This document shows, in pieces, positions 1 through 7,735 of a DNA stretch of 25,490 nt. Position 1 is the stretch's first letter; each line of letters starts with the position of its first letter. The DNA is from Fervidobacterium sp. UBA5837 (lineage in GTDB: Bacteria > Thermotogota > Thermotogae > Thermotogales > Fervidobacteriaceae). The translations under genes and the position numbers were made by a program. The stretch spans positions 61,938 through 87,427 of the forward strand of contig DJGV01000002.1 in assembly GCA_002432805.1 (NCBI GenBank), in the 5' to 3' direction. Below the pieces are notes generated by a model. The model was not told the DNA's origin, ran no database searches, and worked only from the letters and a program-made list of their open reading frames with translations.

Positions 1-7
1 ACACGTT

Positions 8-898
8 CTACACGCCAAATATCTTTTCTAATATGTAAGCCCACATCGGTAAAGTAAAGAGCGACAGTAATGTACTTAATGCAACGGTTACACCAGCTTT
101 TGGCGTGTCTTCTTTTTTGAACGTGTTGATCACCACAACGCTATTGACGCCTATTGGCATTGCAGATTCCAATATGAAAACCTTTGCCTCGAACGGTTTC
201 AAAACGAGTGCAAATGCAACCATTATCAGTGGAATTAGCACCAACCGTTCTGCACACAGTATCAAATAATGTGCCAAATCACTCTTCTCAAACGATATTT
301 TCGAAATCGACAATCCCACTTGTAGTAACAAAAACGGAATTGCCATATCCCTCAGCCAATTGAAGCCTGTGAGAATACCCGTTGGCAGCGTCTTATATGA
401 AATACCCATCAATCCCAGTATCCAACCTGCTGCTATAGCGTATACAAATGGTAATTTTAACACATTTTTCAATTCAAATCGTCCACGAATCATAGCAGGC
501 AGAAATGTGCTACCAAAAAGCACGTTGACAAACGAGTAGACAACACCAAGTGCCAACGCTTCTTCTCCCCAAAGTGCAAGGAGTACAGGATAACCAAGAT
601 AACCGGAATTGACGTATACATTACCTGTGAAGAAAAGTTCTCTATCTTTCTTGTGCAACCTTGAGATCAAAAAGGATACAACAAATAGTATTGCGAAACC
701 GCCGCCAAATTTGAGAAGTACATCGATTGAAGGCACATAATCGTTTGTAAATGTGAAGGTGACCAACGGTGCCATCAACCATGTGGCTATATCACTGACT
801 ATGTTGATGTCTTTATCTTTGAATATCTTCCCGTAAATATATCCAACAAATATCATTACGAAAGAAGGTAAGACCGCATTAAACGCCTGACTAATCAA
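8..898 (-). CDS. AEC-family membrane carrier (auxin efflux carrier / malate permease type)
   Basis: A 296-residue, very hydrophobic protein with about ten predicted membrane helices in two halves, the architecture of the AEC (auxin efflux carrier) family of secondary transporters in the inner membrane. Bacterial members carry malate or other small organic acids, but substrate cannot be read from sequence. Family-like stretches include the Asn-containing segment around residues 95-110 (VYVNSGYLGYP) and the C-terminal PIGVNSVVVIN stretch. The start is a TTG codon preceded by GAGGT eight bases upstream, with no better ATG nearby. It lies 40 bp downstream of the envelope-protein gene on the same strand, so co-transcription is likely. 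Family placement is fairly sure; function is not. Confidence 0.8.
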   Translation of the reverse strand: MISQAFNAVLPSFVMIFVGYIYGKIFKDKDINIVSDIATWLMAPLVTFTFTNDYVPSIDVLLKFGGGFAILFVVSFLISRLHKKDRELFFTGNVYVNSGYLGYPVLLALWGEEALALGVVYSFVNVLFGSTFLPAMIRGRFELKNVLKLPFVYAIAAGWILGLMGISYKTLPTGILTGFNWLRDMAIPFLLLQVGLSISKISFEKSDLAHYLILCAERLVLIPLIMVAFALVLKPFEAKVFILESAMPIGVNSVVVINTFKKEDTPKAGVTVALSTLLSLFTLPMWAYILEKIFGV

Positions 899-938
899 TG
901 TAATCTACCTCACATCTGATTAAATACGAATAGAACAT

Positions 939-2414
939 TCAAAACGAGAATGAGAAGTTCAACCCGGTTGTCAATGAGAAATATGGCGCGTTGTTTCCCA
1001 GCTGTGGTTTAAAAAATGGCTTTTTCACACCATCATCTGCCTGTGTGAGGACAGACTTATTCCATATGTAACCAATGTCTGTTGATATGTTAAAAGATAG
1101 ATTGAGTGGAAGTGTAAGAGTATAGGTCAAATTACCAATGAGCCTGTGTTCGAGCACGGAATCATCCAAAAGATGTGTACCAGATATGTAAGTGGTACGA
1201 TCATTCCAAGCGTTTATCGGTGATCTTTCTCCGAGCACCACGTATTCAATGCTAGCCAATAGCCCTTTTGGTGCTGTACTCTCGTATTCGAATCTAAATG
1301 CGACATTGTTTTCACCATATTTATAGCCTGTGTAGAGCAACTCAAGTGGTAAATACATATCCTTCTCGTCGACTTGCTTGTAAAGAAAGTCAGAATAGTA
1401 AGTATATCCGTAAAATTGTTGATTTCCACTTTCTTTAGATGGCTGGAATGTGTATTTCGTTGCACCTGCGTTGTAAAGTGCGAGTGTGCCAAATGGTGCA
1501 TTTATTCTCCCACCGAGTGACCATGCAATCTTGTCAGGATTTTGATAGCTTTCCGGATGGAGAAATCTATTTGTATTTATATCATCTATCAATATCTGTG
1601 CGTATGCATACTTACCATTGTCTGAATAATCCAAGAAAAATCCGGCAACGTAATTTGCCTCGCCTAATCCTTCTGAATATGGTCTCCCATTGTCGTTGAC
1701 GTACTGAATGAAAAATCCGGGAATTGGGTTTGCAAAGTATTCTAAATCGAACGTTGTTCCGACGTATATATCCGCTTCTTGATAGCCAAATCTGAAATTA
1801 CCGAACTTCGTTGCGTATACTTTGTAATTCATGCCTCTGTACTTTTCCAAGTCTGTAGTGGTGGAGGGATCTAGTAAATTGGTTAATTCTATCCACCTAG
1901 TTGTATACAAAAAATTATCATCTTCGAACGAAAAATTGACAGTATTTCTCGGAAGGTCCACCGAAGATATGAAGAGTGAGTAGGGACTGCCAACCACATC
2001 TGAGAGATGCATCTTCCCAAATGTAACGTTGGCATTGCCGAGATCTACGAAGATACCGGATGAACCTATTGAGAAGTAGAATCCACCATAGTAACTATCG
2101 GAAAAACTGTCGTTGTAGAGTCTATCGTTTGCCGCATTAAGGGAAGCTAAGAATTCAAATCCTTCTGCTTTGTACGAAAGTTCTGCAGACAGCAAGAAAC
2201 TACTGTAAGAAATATCTTCGTTGTATATGCTGAACAAGTTATCGCCAAAATTGTAATTTGCAGACAAGTCTGCGGTTATCGGAAATATCTGCACTGGCAA
2301 GATCACCACGAGCAATAAAAGGATCGAAGAGATCGAAAAATGATTGGCATCTGAGTTGAAGAAACCTTCCGTTCTTGCTCTTTCAAGTTTCACAGCTGAT
2401 TTTCTCTCTGCCAT
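939..2414 (-). CDS. Putative outer-envelope beta-barrel protein
   Basis: A 491-residue protein with one hydrophobic segment near the N-terminus (about residues 28-46, rich in Leu/Val/Ile). It continues with a long series of alternating aromatic/polar strands rich in Tyr, Phe, Asn, Gly and Ser, and ends in Phe-Ser-Phe-Ser-Phe. A terminal aromatic strand and this composition are typical of outer-membrane beta-barrels, so I infer a barrel in the outer sheath (toga). A Wzi-like capsule protein or porin-like barrel is possible, but I do not recognise a named family. The charged stretch of about 27 residues before the hydrophobic segment is unusually long for a signal peptide. The ATG at 2414 has AGGGG about eight bases upstream and overlaps the end of the preceding small gene by 25 bp, which suggests translational coupling. 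Confidence 0.65.
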   Translation of the reverse strand: MAERKSAVKLERARTEGFFNSDANHFSISSILLLLVVILPVQIFPITADLSANYNFGDNLFSIYNEDISYSSFLLSAELSYKAEGFEFLASLNAANDRLYNDSFSDSYYGGFYFSIGSSGIFVDLGNANVTFGKMHLSDVVGSPYSLFISSVDLPRNTVNFSFEDDNFLYTTRWIELTNLLDPSTTTDLEKYRGMNYKVYATKFGNFRFGYQEADIYVGTTFDLEYFANPIPGFFIQYVNDNGRPYSEGLGEANYVAGFFLDYSDNGKYAYAQILIDDINTNRFLHPESYQNPDKIAWSLGGRINAPFGTLALYNAGATKYTFQPSKESGNQQFYGYTYYSDFLYKQVDEKDMYLPLELLYTGYKYGENNVAFRFEYESTAPKGLLASIEYVVLGERSPINAWNDRTTYISGTHLLDDSVLEHRLIGNLTYTLTLPLNLSFNISTDIGYIWNKSVLTQADDGVKKPFFKPQLGNNAPYFSLTTGLNFSFSF

Positions 2415-2623
2415 ATCACATTCCCCTTGTTAGTAACTGTCTTTACTTCTGAAGGTATGTTGACACCTGCATTGAATGCTTCCAATATTATGTCTATCGG
2501 TAGCGATGTTTCAAACCATATTTCTTCAATCTTTATCTCTTCCCAACCACGGTCTGCAAATCTTTGAATGACCTTCTCAACCGCCTTTTTATACCTTTCT
2601 AAGTCAAGCTGATATTTTTCCAT
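2390..2623 (-). CDS. Small conserved-looking hypothetical protein (77 aa)
   Basis: A small acidic/basic helical protein beginning MEKYQLDLERYKK. The start at 2623 is chosen because a strong ribosome site, GGAGGTGG, sits at 2629-2636, five bases upstream. The more distal in-frame ATG at 2636-2638 overlaps that ribosome site and is unlikely to be used. Residues 1-35 look helical and amphipathic; no signal peptide or membrane helix is visible. I do not recognise the family. Its stop lies 25 bp inside the envelope-protein gene, so the two are probably co-translated. A role linked to that envelope protein is only a positional guess. Confidence 0.6.
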   Translation of the reverse strand: MEKYQLDLERYKKAVEKVIQRFADRGWEEIKIEEIWFETSLPIDIILEAFNAGVNIPSEVKTVTNKGNVIWQRENQL

Positions 2624-2971
2624 ATTTACCACCTCCATTTAGTCTTCTCTTTAGTCTTCTCTTTCAAATTCTATTTTTCTCCAAGTGTGCTCGATAATAT
2701 TAATGATATTGACAATAAATGTCCACAAAAACTCATCGAACTAATAGACATTCATCTGAGCAATTTTATCACAATTTACAAGTTTTGTCATACCTTTTGC
2801 CATGTTACGTTGTAATATTCTGACCAAAGAGTTTGTGGTAGAATATTTACAAGTAGTAGATTGAGTTGGCATGTTATGGTATGTGGTATAATAGCATATG
2901 AATATGTATCAAGAACTAACGATATTTTGAGTAATATGCACCTAAAGAAGATCGGAAGGCGAATTTGAGAC
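2624..2971. other. Divergent intergenic region
   Basis: This stretch of about 350 bp separates the minus-strand envelope operon from the plus-strand hydrolase pair and must hold both promoters. The plus-strand promoter is clear and listed separately. For the minus strand only weak candidates are visible, such as a TTGTCA around 2709-2714 without a good -10 at normal spacing. A short inverted repeat (AATGTC near 2718 and GACATT near 2748) and AT-rich imperfect palindromes around 2695-2710 are present. No small gene with a ribosome site was found. Confidence 0.45.
2866..2892 (+). promoter_or_regulatory. Promoter of the hydrolase pair (extended -10)
   Basis: A perfect TATAAT lies at 2887-2892, preceded by TGG, giving an extended -10 element. 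A possible -35 (TTGGCA, 2866-2871) has a short 15-bp spacer, so the extended -10 probably carries recognition. The 13-mer ATGTGGTATAATA at 2881-2893 recurs exactly in the dipeptidase promoter on the other strand. The hydrolase start follows about 80 bp downstream. Confidence 0.6.
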
Positions 2972-3940
2972 ATGAAGAGTAAAAAAAGGAGTTCTTCGAC
3001 TTCTTCAAGATCAACAAAGCCAATAATCATATTAAAAATAATCCTGTATATTTTCTCTCTAATCATTGCAGTTTTCGATTTTGCCGTCTTCTTTCTCATA
3101 TTTGTGCTGATAAATATTCCACTTATCAGGAAGAGTGTCTTTGGTAAACTCGCACTCGATCCAAGGAAGAAAACTTGGGAGCGTGTAGAGAGTAACGAGT
3201 ACGCAGATAAAAAGAGGCTCGATATATTCTTTCCAAACCTTAAACAATTGAGACTCGAAAGTCCAAAAGGCGTTGTGCTCTTTGCACATGGCGGTGGCTG
3301 GATCAGTGGTTACAGACGTCAACCGAACAATGTCTCTTGGTACAGATATCTTGTTGGTAAAGGTTTCATCGTTGCTACGATAGATTACAGTAGAGGCTAC
3401 AGAGCAGAGATAGAAGAGCTTATCGATGAACTGTTGGAAGCTGTAGAATATCTTTCAAAGAGATTGAAAGCACTTGGGATTGATAAGCAGATTTCTTTGA
3501 TTGGACTGTCCGCAGGTGCGCATTTGGCTCTCTTGAGTGCATCTAGAATTCCTGATAAGATAAAGTGCGTTGTCTCATATTATGCACCATGTGATTTGAT
3601 AGATATATGGAAGACGACATCTCTCTTTGCACGCTTTTCTGCAGTCACGACGTTGAAACGTTTACCCAGAAGGTCTAAAGAAATATACGAAAAATATTCT
3701 CCTATAAACAACATATCTCCTGACTTCCCACCAACACTTTTAGTCCATGGTTTGAAGGACCAGATAGTACCATACACTTCGGCTGTAAAGATGTTTAAGG
3801 CACTTTCTCAAGTTGGTGTGAAAGTAAAGTTGTTACTGCATCCATACGGTGATCATGGTTTTGAATTCGTGCTGAAAGATAATTATGCGGTAAGGATTTT
3901 GGAAAAGACCGCAGATTTTCTGGAGGGTAACCTATGGTAA
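2972..3940 (+). CDS. Membrane-anchored alpha/beta hydrolase (HSL/esterase-like)
   Basis: A 322-residue protein. A basic, Ser/Lys-rich N-terminus is followed by a hydrophobic stretch at about residues 18-48, likely one or two membrane passes. An alpha/beta-hydrolase domain follows: the oxyanion-hole motif HGGGW (106-110) is the hallmark of the hormone-sensitive-lipase-like group, the nucleophile elbow is G-L-S-A-G-A-H with Ser180, and the acid Asp263 (GLKDQIVP) and His295 (GDHGF) complete the triad. All catalytic residues are present, so an active carboxylesterase is expected; the natural ester is unknown. The upstream GGAAGG is a weak ribosome site with long spacing. Its stop overlaps the next gene's start by seven bases, so the two are co-translated. 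Confidence 0.85.
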   Translation: MKSKKRSSSTSSRSTKPIIILKIILYIFSLIIAVFDFAVFFLIFVLINIPLIRKSVFGKLALDPRKKTWERVESNEYADKKRLDIFFPNLKQLRLESPKGVVLFAHGGGWISGYRRQPNNVSWYRYLVGKGFIVATIDYSRGYRAEIEELIDELLEAVEYLSKRLKALGIDKQISLIGLSAGAHLALLSASRIPDKIKCVVSYYAPCDLIDIWKTTSLFARFSAVTTLKRLPRRSKEIYEKYSPINNISPDFPPTLLVHGLKDQIVPYTSAVKMFKALSQVGVKVKLLLHPYGDHGFEFVLKDNYAVRILEKTADFLEGNLW

Positions 3941-4941
3941 GCTTTGAATATAAAGGTAAAATTGAGGACTTTACGCAAGGTTACATAATGAAGGCTAAGA
4001 AATTCAGAGGACTGTACGTAAGATTCAACACTCTTTACGAAAACCCCGCAAAAGGTACGGAGATCGTTGAGTATTACATGTTTAATCCAAAGAGTGATCC
4101 AGTCGGCATACTCTTTATTTTGCATGGATTGGGTACATCAAACATCCCTTTTCTGCTATGGATGGCTACACACTTGGCTGACGCAGGTGTGAGAGTTATC
4201 TTTCCAGTTTTGCCTGGAAATTTTACGAGAGTTGCGGATGGTTCTACCAGCGGCAAAGATTTCTTCGATGCAGATGTTGATAACGCAACAAGGTTTTGGG
4301 AACAATCAGTGATCGATGTGCTCAGCATCATAGACCATGTGAAGAGCCAAGGACTATGGGTTGACAACGCACATATGTTTGGCTTTTGCTTGGGTGGAAT
4401 GGTCTCTGTGATGATAAACGCAATCAGAGATGACTTCAGGAAAACTATCATGATGACGGTTGGTGGTGAGATGGCAACTTTGATGTGGCACTCACCTACA
4501 CTCGGATATTTTCGAAAAAGCGTGGAAAAGATGAAAGGGACCGGAAGAATCAAATACTCGGTCGATGATATGAGAAAGATGAAGGAGATATTCAGAGAAC
4601 AACTTGGACACATAAAAAGATTTAAGAGTGTTGAAGAGATGCAAAATAGTGACATACATCCCTACTTGAAACTTGATCCCATTGCATACGCACAGTTCGT
4701 TAACCCTGATAAGATAATATTCGTAGAGGCGCTCTTTGATAAGGCACTTCCACTGAGAAGTAGGAGATTGCTCTGGGAGGCACTTGGACGGCCGAAGAGA
4801 TACATCGTCCCAAGTGGACACGTAACTTGGCTGCCATTACAATTCTTCGTTGCAAGGTTCATACTGCAGAATATGGGTATCAGAGAGTTCAAGAAACAAA
4901 TGGAGGTACTGAAGAAGATAGAGTACGAAGAGAAGAAATGA
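3934..4941 (+). CDS. Alpha/beta hydrolase with cysteine nucleophile elbow
   Basis: A 335-residue soluble protein of the alpha/beta-hydrolase fold. The motif LHGLG (63-67) fits the oxyanion loop. The nucleophile elbow reads FGFCLGG with Cys152 in place of the usual Ser, as in dienelactone hydrolases and PHA synthases. Asp269 (LFDKALP) and His296 (SGHVTW) complete a plausible triad. A Cys nucleophile makes a simple lipase less likely; acyl transfer or a specialised ester/lactone substrate is possible. The sequence does not otherwise resemble a class III PHA synthase enough to call it one. It begins inside the end of the preceding membrane-anchored hydrolase gene, and the overlap implies a functional pair. 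Specific substrate: unknown. Confidence 0.75.
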   Translation: MVSFEYKGKIEDFTQGYIMKAKKFRGLYVRFNTLYENPAKGTEIVEYYMFNPKSDPVGILFILHGLGTSNIPFLLWMATHLADAGVRVIFPVLPGNFTRVADGSTSGKDFFDADVDNATRFWEQSVIDVLSIIDHVKSQGLWVDNAHMFGFCLGGMVSVMINAIRDDFRKTIMMTVGGEMATLMWHSPTLGYFRKSVEKMKGTGRIKYSVDDMRKMKEIFREQLGHIKRFKSVEEMQNSDIHPYLKLDPIAYAQFVNPDKIIFVEALFDKALPLRSRRLLWEALGRPKRYIVPSGHVTWLPLQFFVARFILQNMGIREFKKQMEVLKKIEYEEKK

Positions 4942-5091
4942 AAACTGGGTGAGTCTTACACACTGCGCATTAGTAACATTCTCTATCCTTAGATAATATT
5001 AAACTCCACCTCTTTCCAAAAATGAGCACTTATAACTTCTTTTTTAACAATTTCAAACAATGATTAGCTACCATATCACTATATCACTGTA

Positions 5092-5116
5092 GGCATACCA
5101 AACTCAGAGGTATGCC
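5092..5116 (+). terminator. Terminator-like hairpin after the hydrolase pair
   Basis: GGCATACC (5092-5099) pairs perfectly with GGTATGCC (5109-5116) around a nine-base loop and is followed by ATTTATTTTGT. The stem is eight pairs and the T-tract is interrupted, so this is a moderate terminator. It lies about 150 bp past the hydrolase stop codon. Confidence 0.5.
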
Positions 5117-5263
5117 ATTTATTTTGTCATAAGCAAATAACGTACCACCCTCACTTGAGCTAAGGCAAACTTAAGAATATGTAGAAAACTTGAGAAAATG
5201 AATGACTCACTTACATAGGAGCGTGCAAAGAACAATAAACGCAGCAAACAAATAATATCGGTA

Positions 5264-5294
5264 TTACATATTAAAGAGCACATTTTGATATAAT
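5264..5294 (+). promoter_or_regulatory. Predicted promoter of the first ABC operon
   Basis: A consensus TATAAT lies at 5289-5294. The -35 is poor: TTACAT at 5264-5269 has a 19-bp spacer. The LacI-type palindrome begins 12 bp after the -10, so it would cover the start site and first transcribed bases, a repression position. Confidence 0.45.
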
Positions 5295-5306
5295 TCATAC
5301 GATACC

Positions 5307-5318
5307 GGTAACGTTACC
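5307..5318. promoter_or_regulatory. LacI-family operator (perfect 12-bp palindrome)
   Basis: GGTAACGTTACC is its own reverse complement and has the central CG that LacI-family repressors read through their hinge helix. It shares the eight-base core TAACGTTA with the two operators in front of the sulfoquinovose-type operon (23917-23936 and 24077-24090). A nine-base partial copy (GGTAACGTT) recurs at 5398-5406. Confidence 0.65.
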
Positions 5319-5370
5319 AGAAAAAAAGAAAGGACAGAGTTTCAGCAATTGCTACAGGCAAGTACAGTAA

Positions 5371-5395
5371 GGGAGGGGGGGAAGGGGGGAAAGGG
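5371..5395 (+). other. Potential G-quadruplex tract in the mRNA leader
   Basis: Four G-runs of 3, 7, 6 and 3 bases are separated by one, two and three A residues, in the coding-strand sense and about 75 bp before the start codon. This satisfies the usual four-tract, short-loop G-quadruplex pattern and stands out in AT-rich DNA. Folding and function are inferred. Confidence 0.6.
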
Positions 5396-5469
5396 CAGGT
5401 AACGTTGGAATTTGTTGTATGTTTGATGAGTGATAAGGAAACAAGAAGAGATGGAGAGGAGTGGTAAGA

Positions 5470-6732
5470 ATGAAACGGTCAGTTATTGCGATTTTAAGTA
5501 TGCTTATTTTAATAGGATCTTCGTTAATGTTGTTTGCTGAAACAAAAACAATCACCATATGGGCTTGGGATCCGAATTTCAACATAGCGATAATGCAAGA
5601 AGCTGCGGCAAGATACCAGAAAATAAATCCAGATGTAGAATTTGAGATCGTAAGTATGGCAAAGGCTGATGTTGAACAGAAACTCAATACTATATTAGCT
5701 TCCGGTGTAAAGACGGCACTTCCTGAAATAGTATTGATCGAAGATTACAATGCTCAGAAGTATTTGCAATCATATCCAGGTTCATTTGCAGACCTCACGA
5801 AACAGTTCAGTTATTCGGAATTTGCGCCTTACAAAGTAAAACTCATGACACTAAACAACAAAGTTTATGGTGTACCATTTGATTCGGGAGTTACTGGTTG
5901 GTTTTATAGAAGAGATTATTTGGAACAAGCTGGCTTTAATTCATCAGACCTTGAGAATATTACTTGGGACAGATTCATTGAGATCGGTAAAGTAGTCAAA
6001 GCGAAAACAGGTAAATATATGATAGCTGCTGATCCATACGACGGTGGCTTAATGAGAACACTACTTCAATCGGCAGGTACATGGTATTTCGATAGCAACG
6101 GAAAGCCATACATTGCAAATAATCCAGTACTTAAAGAAGCAGTAAAGCTTTACAAGGAGATAAGAGATTCCGGTATTGCCAAGGAAGTTTCTGGATGGAA
6201 TGAATGGGTTGGCTCGTTCAACAATGGAGATTCAGCTTCTGTTATTACGGGAGTCTGGATTGTTGGCTCTATAAAGGCAGAAAAGAGTCAAAGTGGAAAA
6301 TGGGCAGTTACATCAGTTCCAAGAATGAACATTAAAGGTGCAGTAAATGCATCTAACCTCGGTGGTTCGAGCTGGTATGTGTTGCAAAACAGCAAGAATA
6401 AAGATGTTGCAATAGATTTCTTGAAGAAGATTTATGCACGTGATTCAAGCTTCTATCAGAAAATACTTGTTGACAGAGGAGCAGTTGGCACTTGGTTGCC
6501 AGCACAAAACGGGTCTGCATACAAAGCTAAGGACCCATTCTTTGGAAATCAGTCAATATATACTTTACTCTCAGGTTGGATGAAGAAGATTCCAAGTGTT
6601 GATTATGGAATGTTTACTTACGAAGCAGATGCTGCAATCATGGCTGTAATGCCAGATGTATACAATGGCAAAATTTCTATTGATGAAGCTTTGAAAAGGG
6701 CTGAAGAACAATTCATAAATAGTACCAAATAA
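5470..6732 (+). CDS. ABC sugar importer, substrate-binding protein (family 1)
   Basis: A 420-residue extracellular solute-binding protein. The signal peptide (MKRSVIAILSMLILIGSSLMLFA) has a basic start, hydrophobic core and small residue before the cleavage site. A maltose-binding-protein-like fold follows, with the early strand TITIWAWDPN, the GVPFDSGVTGWFYRRD segment typical of family 1 binding proteins, and C-terminal lobe helices. The ATG at 5470 is chosen over a GTG nine bases upstream because AGGAG sits eight bases before it and the signal peptide begins there. It captures a sugar or oligosaccharide outside the inner membrane and hands it to the two permeases downstream. Substrate cannot be named; abundant exposed Trp/Tyr suggest stacking on sugar rings. 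Confidence 0.88.
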   Translation: MKRSVIAILSMLILIGSSLMLFAETKTITIWAWDPNFNIAIMQEAAARYQKINPDVEFEIVSMAKADVEQKLNTILASGVKTALPEIVLIEDYNAQKYLQSYPGSFADLTKQFSYSEFAPYKVKLMTLNNKVYGVPFDSGVTGWFYRRDYLEQAGFNSSDLENITWDRFIEIGKVVKAKTGKYMIAADPYDGGLMRTLLQSAGTWYFDSNGKPYIANNPVLKEAVKLYKEIRDSGIAKEVSGWNEWVGSFNNGDSASVITGVWIVGSIKAEKSQSGKWAVTSVPRMNIKGAVNASNLGGSSWYVLQNSKNKDVAIDFLKKIYARDSSFYQKILVDRGAVGTWLPAQNGSAYKAKDPFFGNQSIYTLLSGWMKKIPSVDYGMFTYEADAAIMAVMPDVYNGKISIDEALKRAEEQFINSTK

Positions 6733-6745
6733 ATAGATGCATGTT

Positions 6746-6775
6746 AGCCGGAAAGGTTATTGTGCCTTTCCGGCT
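6746..6775 (+). terminator. Intercistronic hairpin between binding protein and permease genes
   Basis: AGCCGGAAAGG pairs perfectly with CCTTTCCGGCT (11 pairs, eight-base loop) 13 bp after the binding-protein stop, followed by CTTTAGTTACC rather than a clean T-run. It may be a partial terminator or an mRNA-stabilising stem that lets the binding protein be made in excess over the permeases. The second ABC cassette has a comparable stem in the same place. Confidence 0.6.
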
Positions 6776-6820
6776 CTTTAGTTACCTTTATTCTATTTCG
6801 ATGGTAAGGAGGAAGATTTT

Positions 6821-7735
6821 ATGCCGAGACAGCGTAAAAAGATAGGGATAGAAAGGTCTTGGAATAGATGGGGCTGGATATTTATAAGTTTGATACTTAT
6901 CGGTATCGCTGTCTTTATCTTTTACCCTATAGTATACTCTCTGTACCTATCAACTTTCTCAACGAGGGGATTTCTAAAGACTTTCGTTGGTTTTGGTAAT
7001 TATCTACGTTTATTGAAAGACAGTTATTTTATGCTTGCCCTCAAAAATGTACTTACCATCTTGGTAGTACAAGTTCCAATAATGCTTTTCTTGTCACTCA
7101 TATTTGCTACCCTTTTGAACGATCCAAAGTTGAAATTCAAGGGCGTATACAGAACTGCTCTTTTTTTACCGGCAGTAACATCTCTCGTAGCCTACACTAT
7201 TCTCTTTAGGATGATGTTTAGTAATGAAGGACTCATCAATAACTTTTTGATGACAATTGGAATAGTCAAAGAACCGATCAGATGGCTACTGGACCCATTT
7301 TGGGCAAAGGTTACGCTGATTATCGCATTAACTTGGAGATGGACAGGTTACAACATGATGTTCTATCTTGCAGGTCTTCAGAATATTCCATCGGAAATAT
7401 ATGAAGCCGCAGAGATTGATGGGGCGACGAAAACCACTCAGTTTTTCAAGATAACAGTTCCTCTTTTAAGGCCTATAATACTCTTCACAACTATAACTTC
7501 TACGATAGGTACGCTCCAGCTTTTCGATGAGCCAATGAATCTTGCTGCCGGTGTTGTCACCGGTTCAAGTGTTGGACCAGGGAATTCACTGTTGACACCA
7601 TCCGTTTATATATATAACGTCTGTTTCAAATACTCACCGAATTTCGGATATGCGTCGGCAATCTCATATGTCATAGTTATGATAGCTGCAGTCTTAGCCT
7701 TCATACAATTCAAGGTGGCGGGTGAGCAAAAATGA
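6821..7735 (+). CDS. ABC sugar importer, permease (MalF type)
   Basis: A 304-residue inner-membrane protein with six predicted helices after a basic N-terminal tail. The cytoplasmic EAA loop is clear (EIYEAAEIDGATKTTQFF), the site that docks the ATP-hydrolysing subunit. It pairs with the next gene to form the membrane channel for the sugar delivered by the binding protein at 5470-6732. A strong ribosome site (GGAGG) precedes the ATG. Its last codons overlap the next gene by four bases (ATGA). No ATPase gene is in this cassette, so an ATPase encoded elsewhere (MsmX/MalK-like) is presumably shared. Confidence 0.9.
   Translation: MPRQRKKIGIERSWNRWGWIFISLILIGIAVFIFYPIVYSLYLSTFSTRGFLKTFVGFGNYLRLLKDSYFMLALKNVLTILVVQVPIMLFLSLIFATLLNDPKLKFKGVYRTALFLPAVTSLVAYTILFRMMFSNEGLINNFLMTIGIVKEPIRWLLDPFWAKVTLIIALTWRWTGYNMMFYLAGLQNIPSEIYEAAEIDGATKTTQFFKITVPLLRPIILFTTITSTIGTLQLFDEPMNLAAGVVTGSSVGPGNSLLTPSVYIYNVCFKYSPNFGYASAISYVIVMIAAVLAFIQFKVAGEQK

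Larger units (their letters stand above)
4942..5469. other. Regulatory intergenic region before the first ABC operon
   Basis: About 530 bp without a credible gene. It contains, in order, a terminator-like hairpin (5092-5116), an AT-rich stretch, a -10 box (5289-5294), a perfect 12-bp palindrome (5307-5318), a run of four G-tracts (5371-5395), a partial repeat of the palindrome (5398-5406) and the ribosome site of the binding-protein gene. If transcription starts near 5300, the mRNA leader is about 170 nt long, with the G-tracts and the partial operator copy inside it. Confidence 0.6.

Noticed and set aside
1439..1699. Plus-strand 86-codon frame inside the envelope-protein gene
   Set aside because: It is antisense to a long, compositionally typical gene, has no ribosome site and reads as low-quality Cys/His/Arg-rich sequence. 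The same holds for the many other short frames opposite real genes.
3934..4941. Class III PHA synthase (PhaC)
   Set aside because: Only the Cys elbow is shared; the rest of the sequence lacks recognisable PhaC segments and there is no phaE or other PHA gene.
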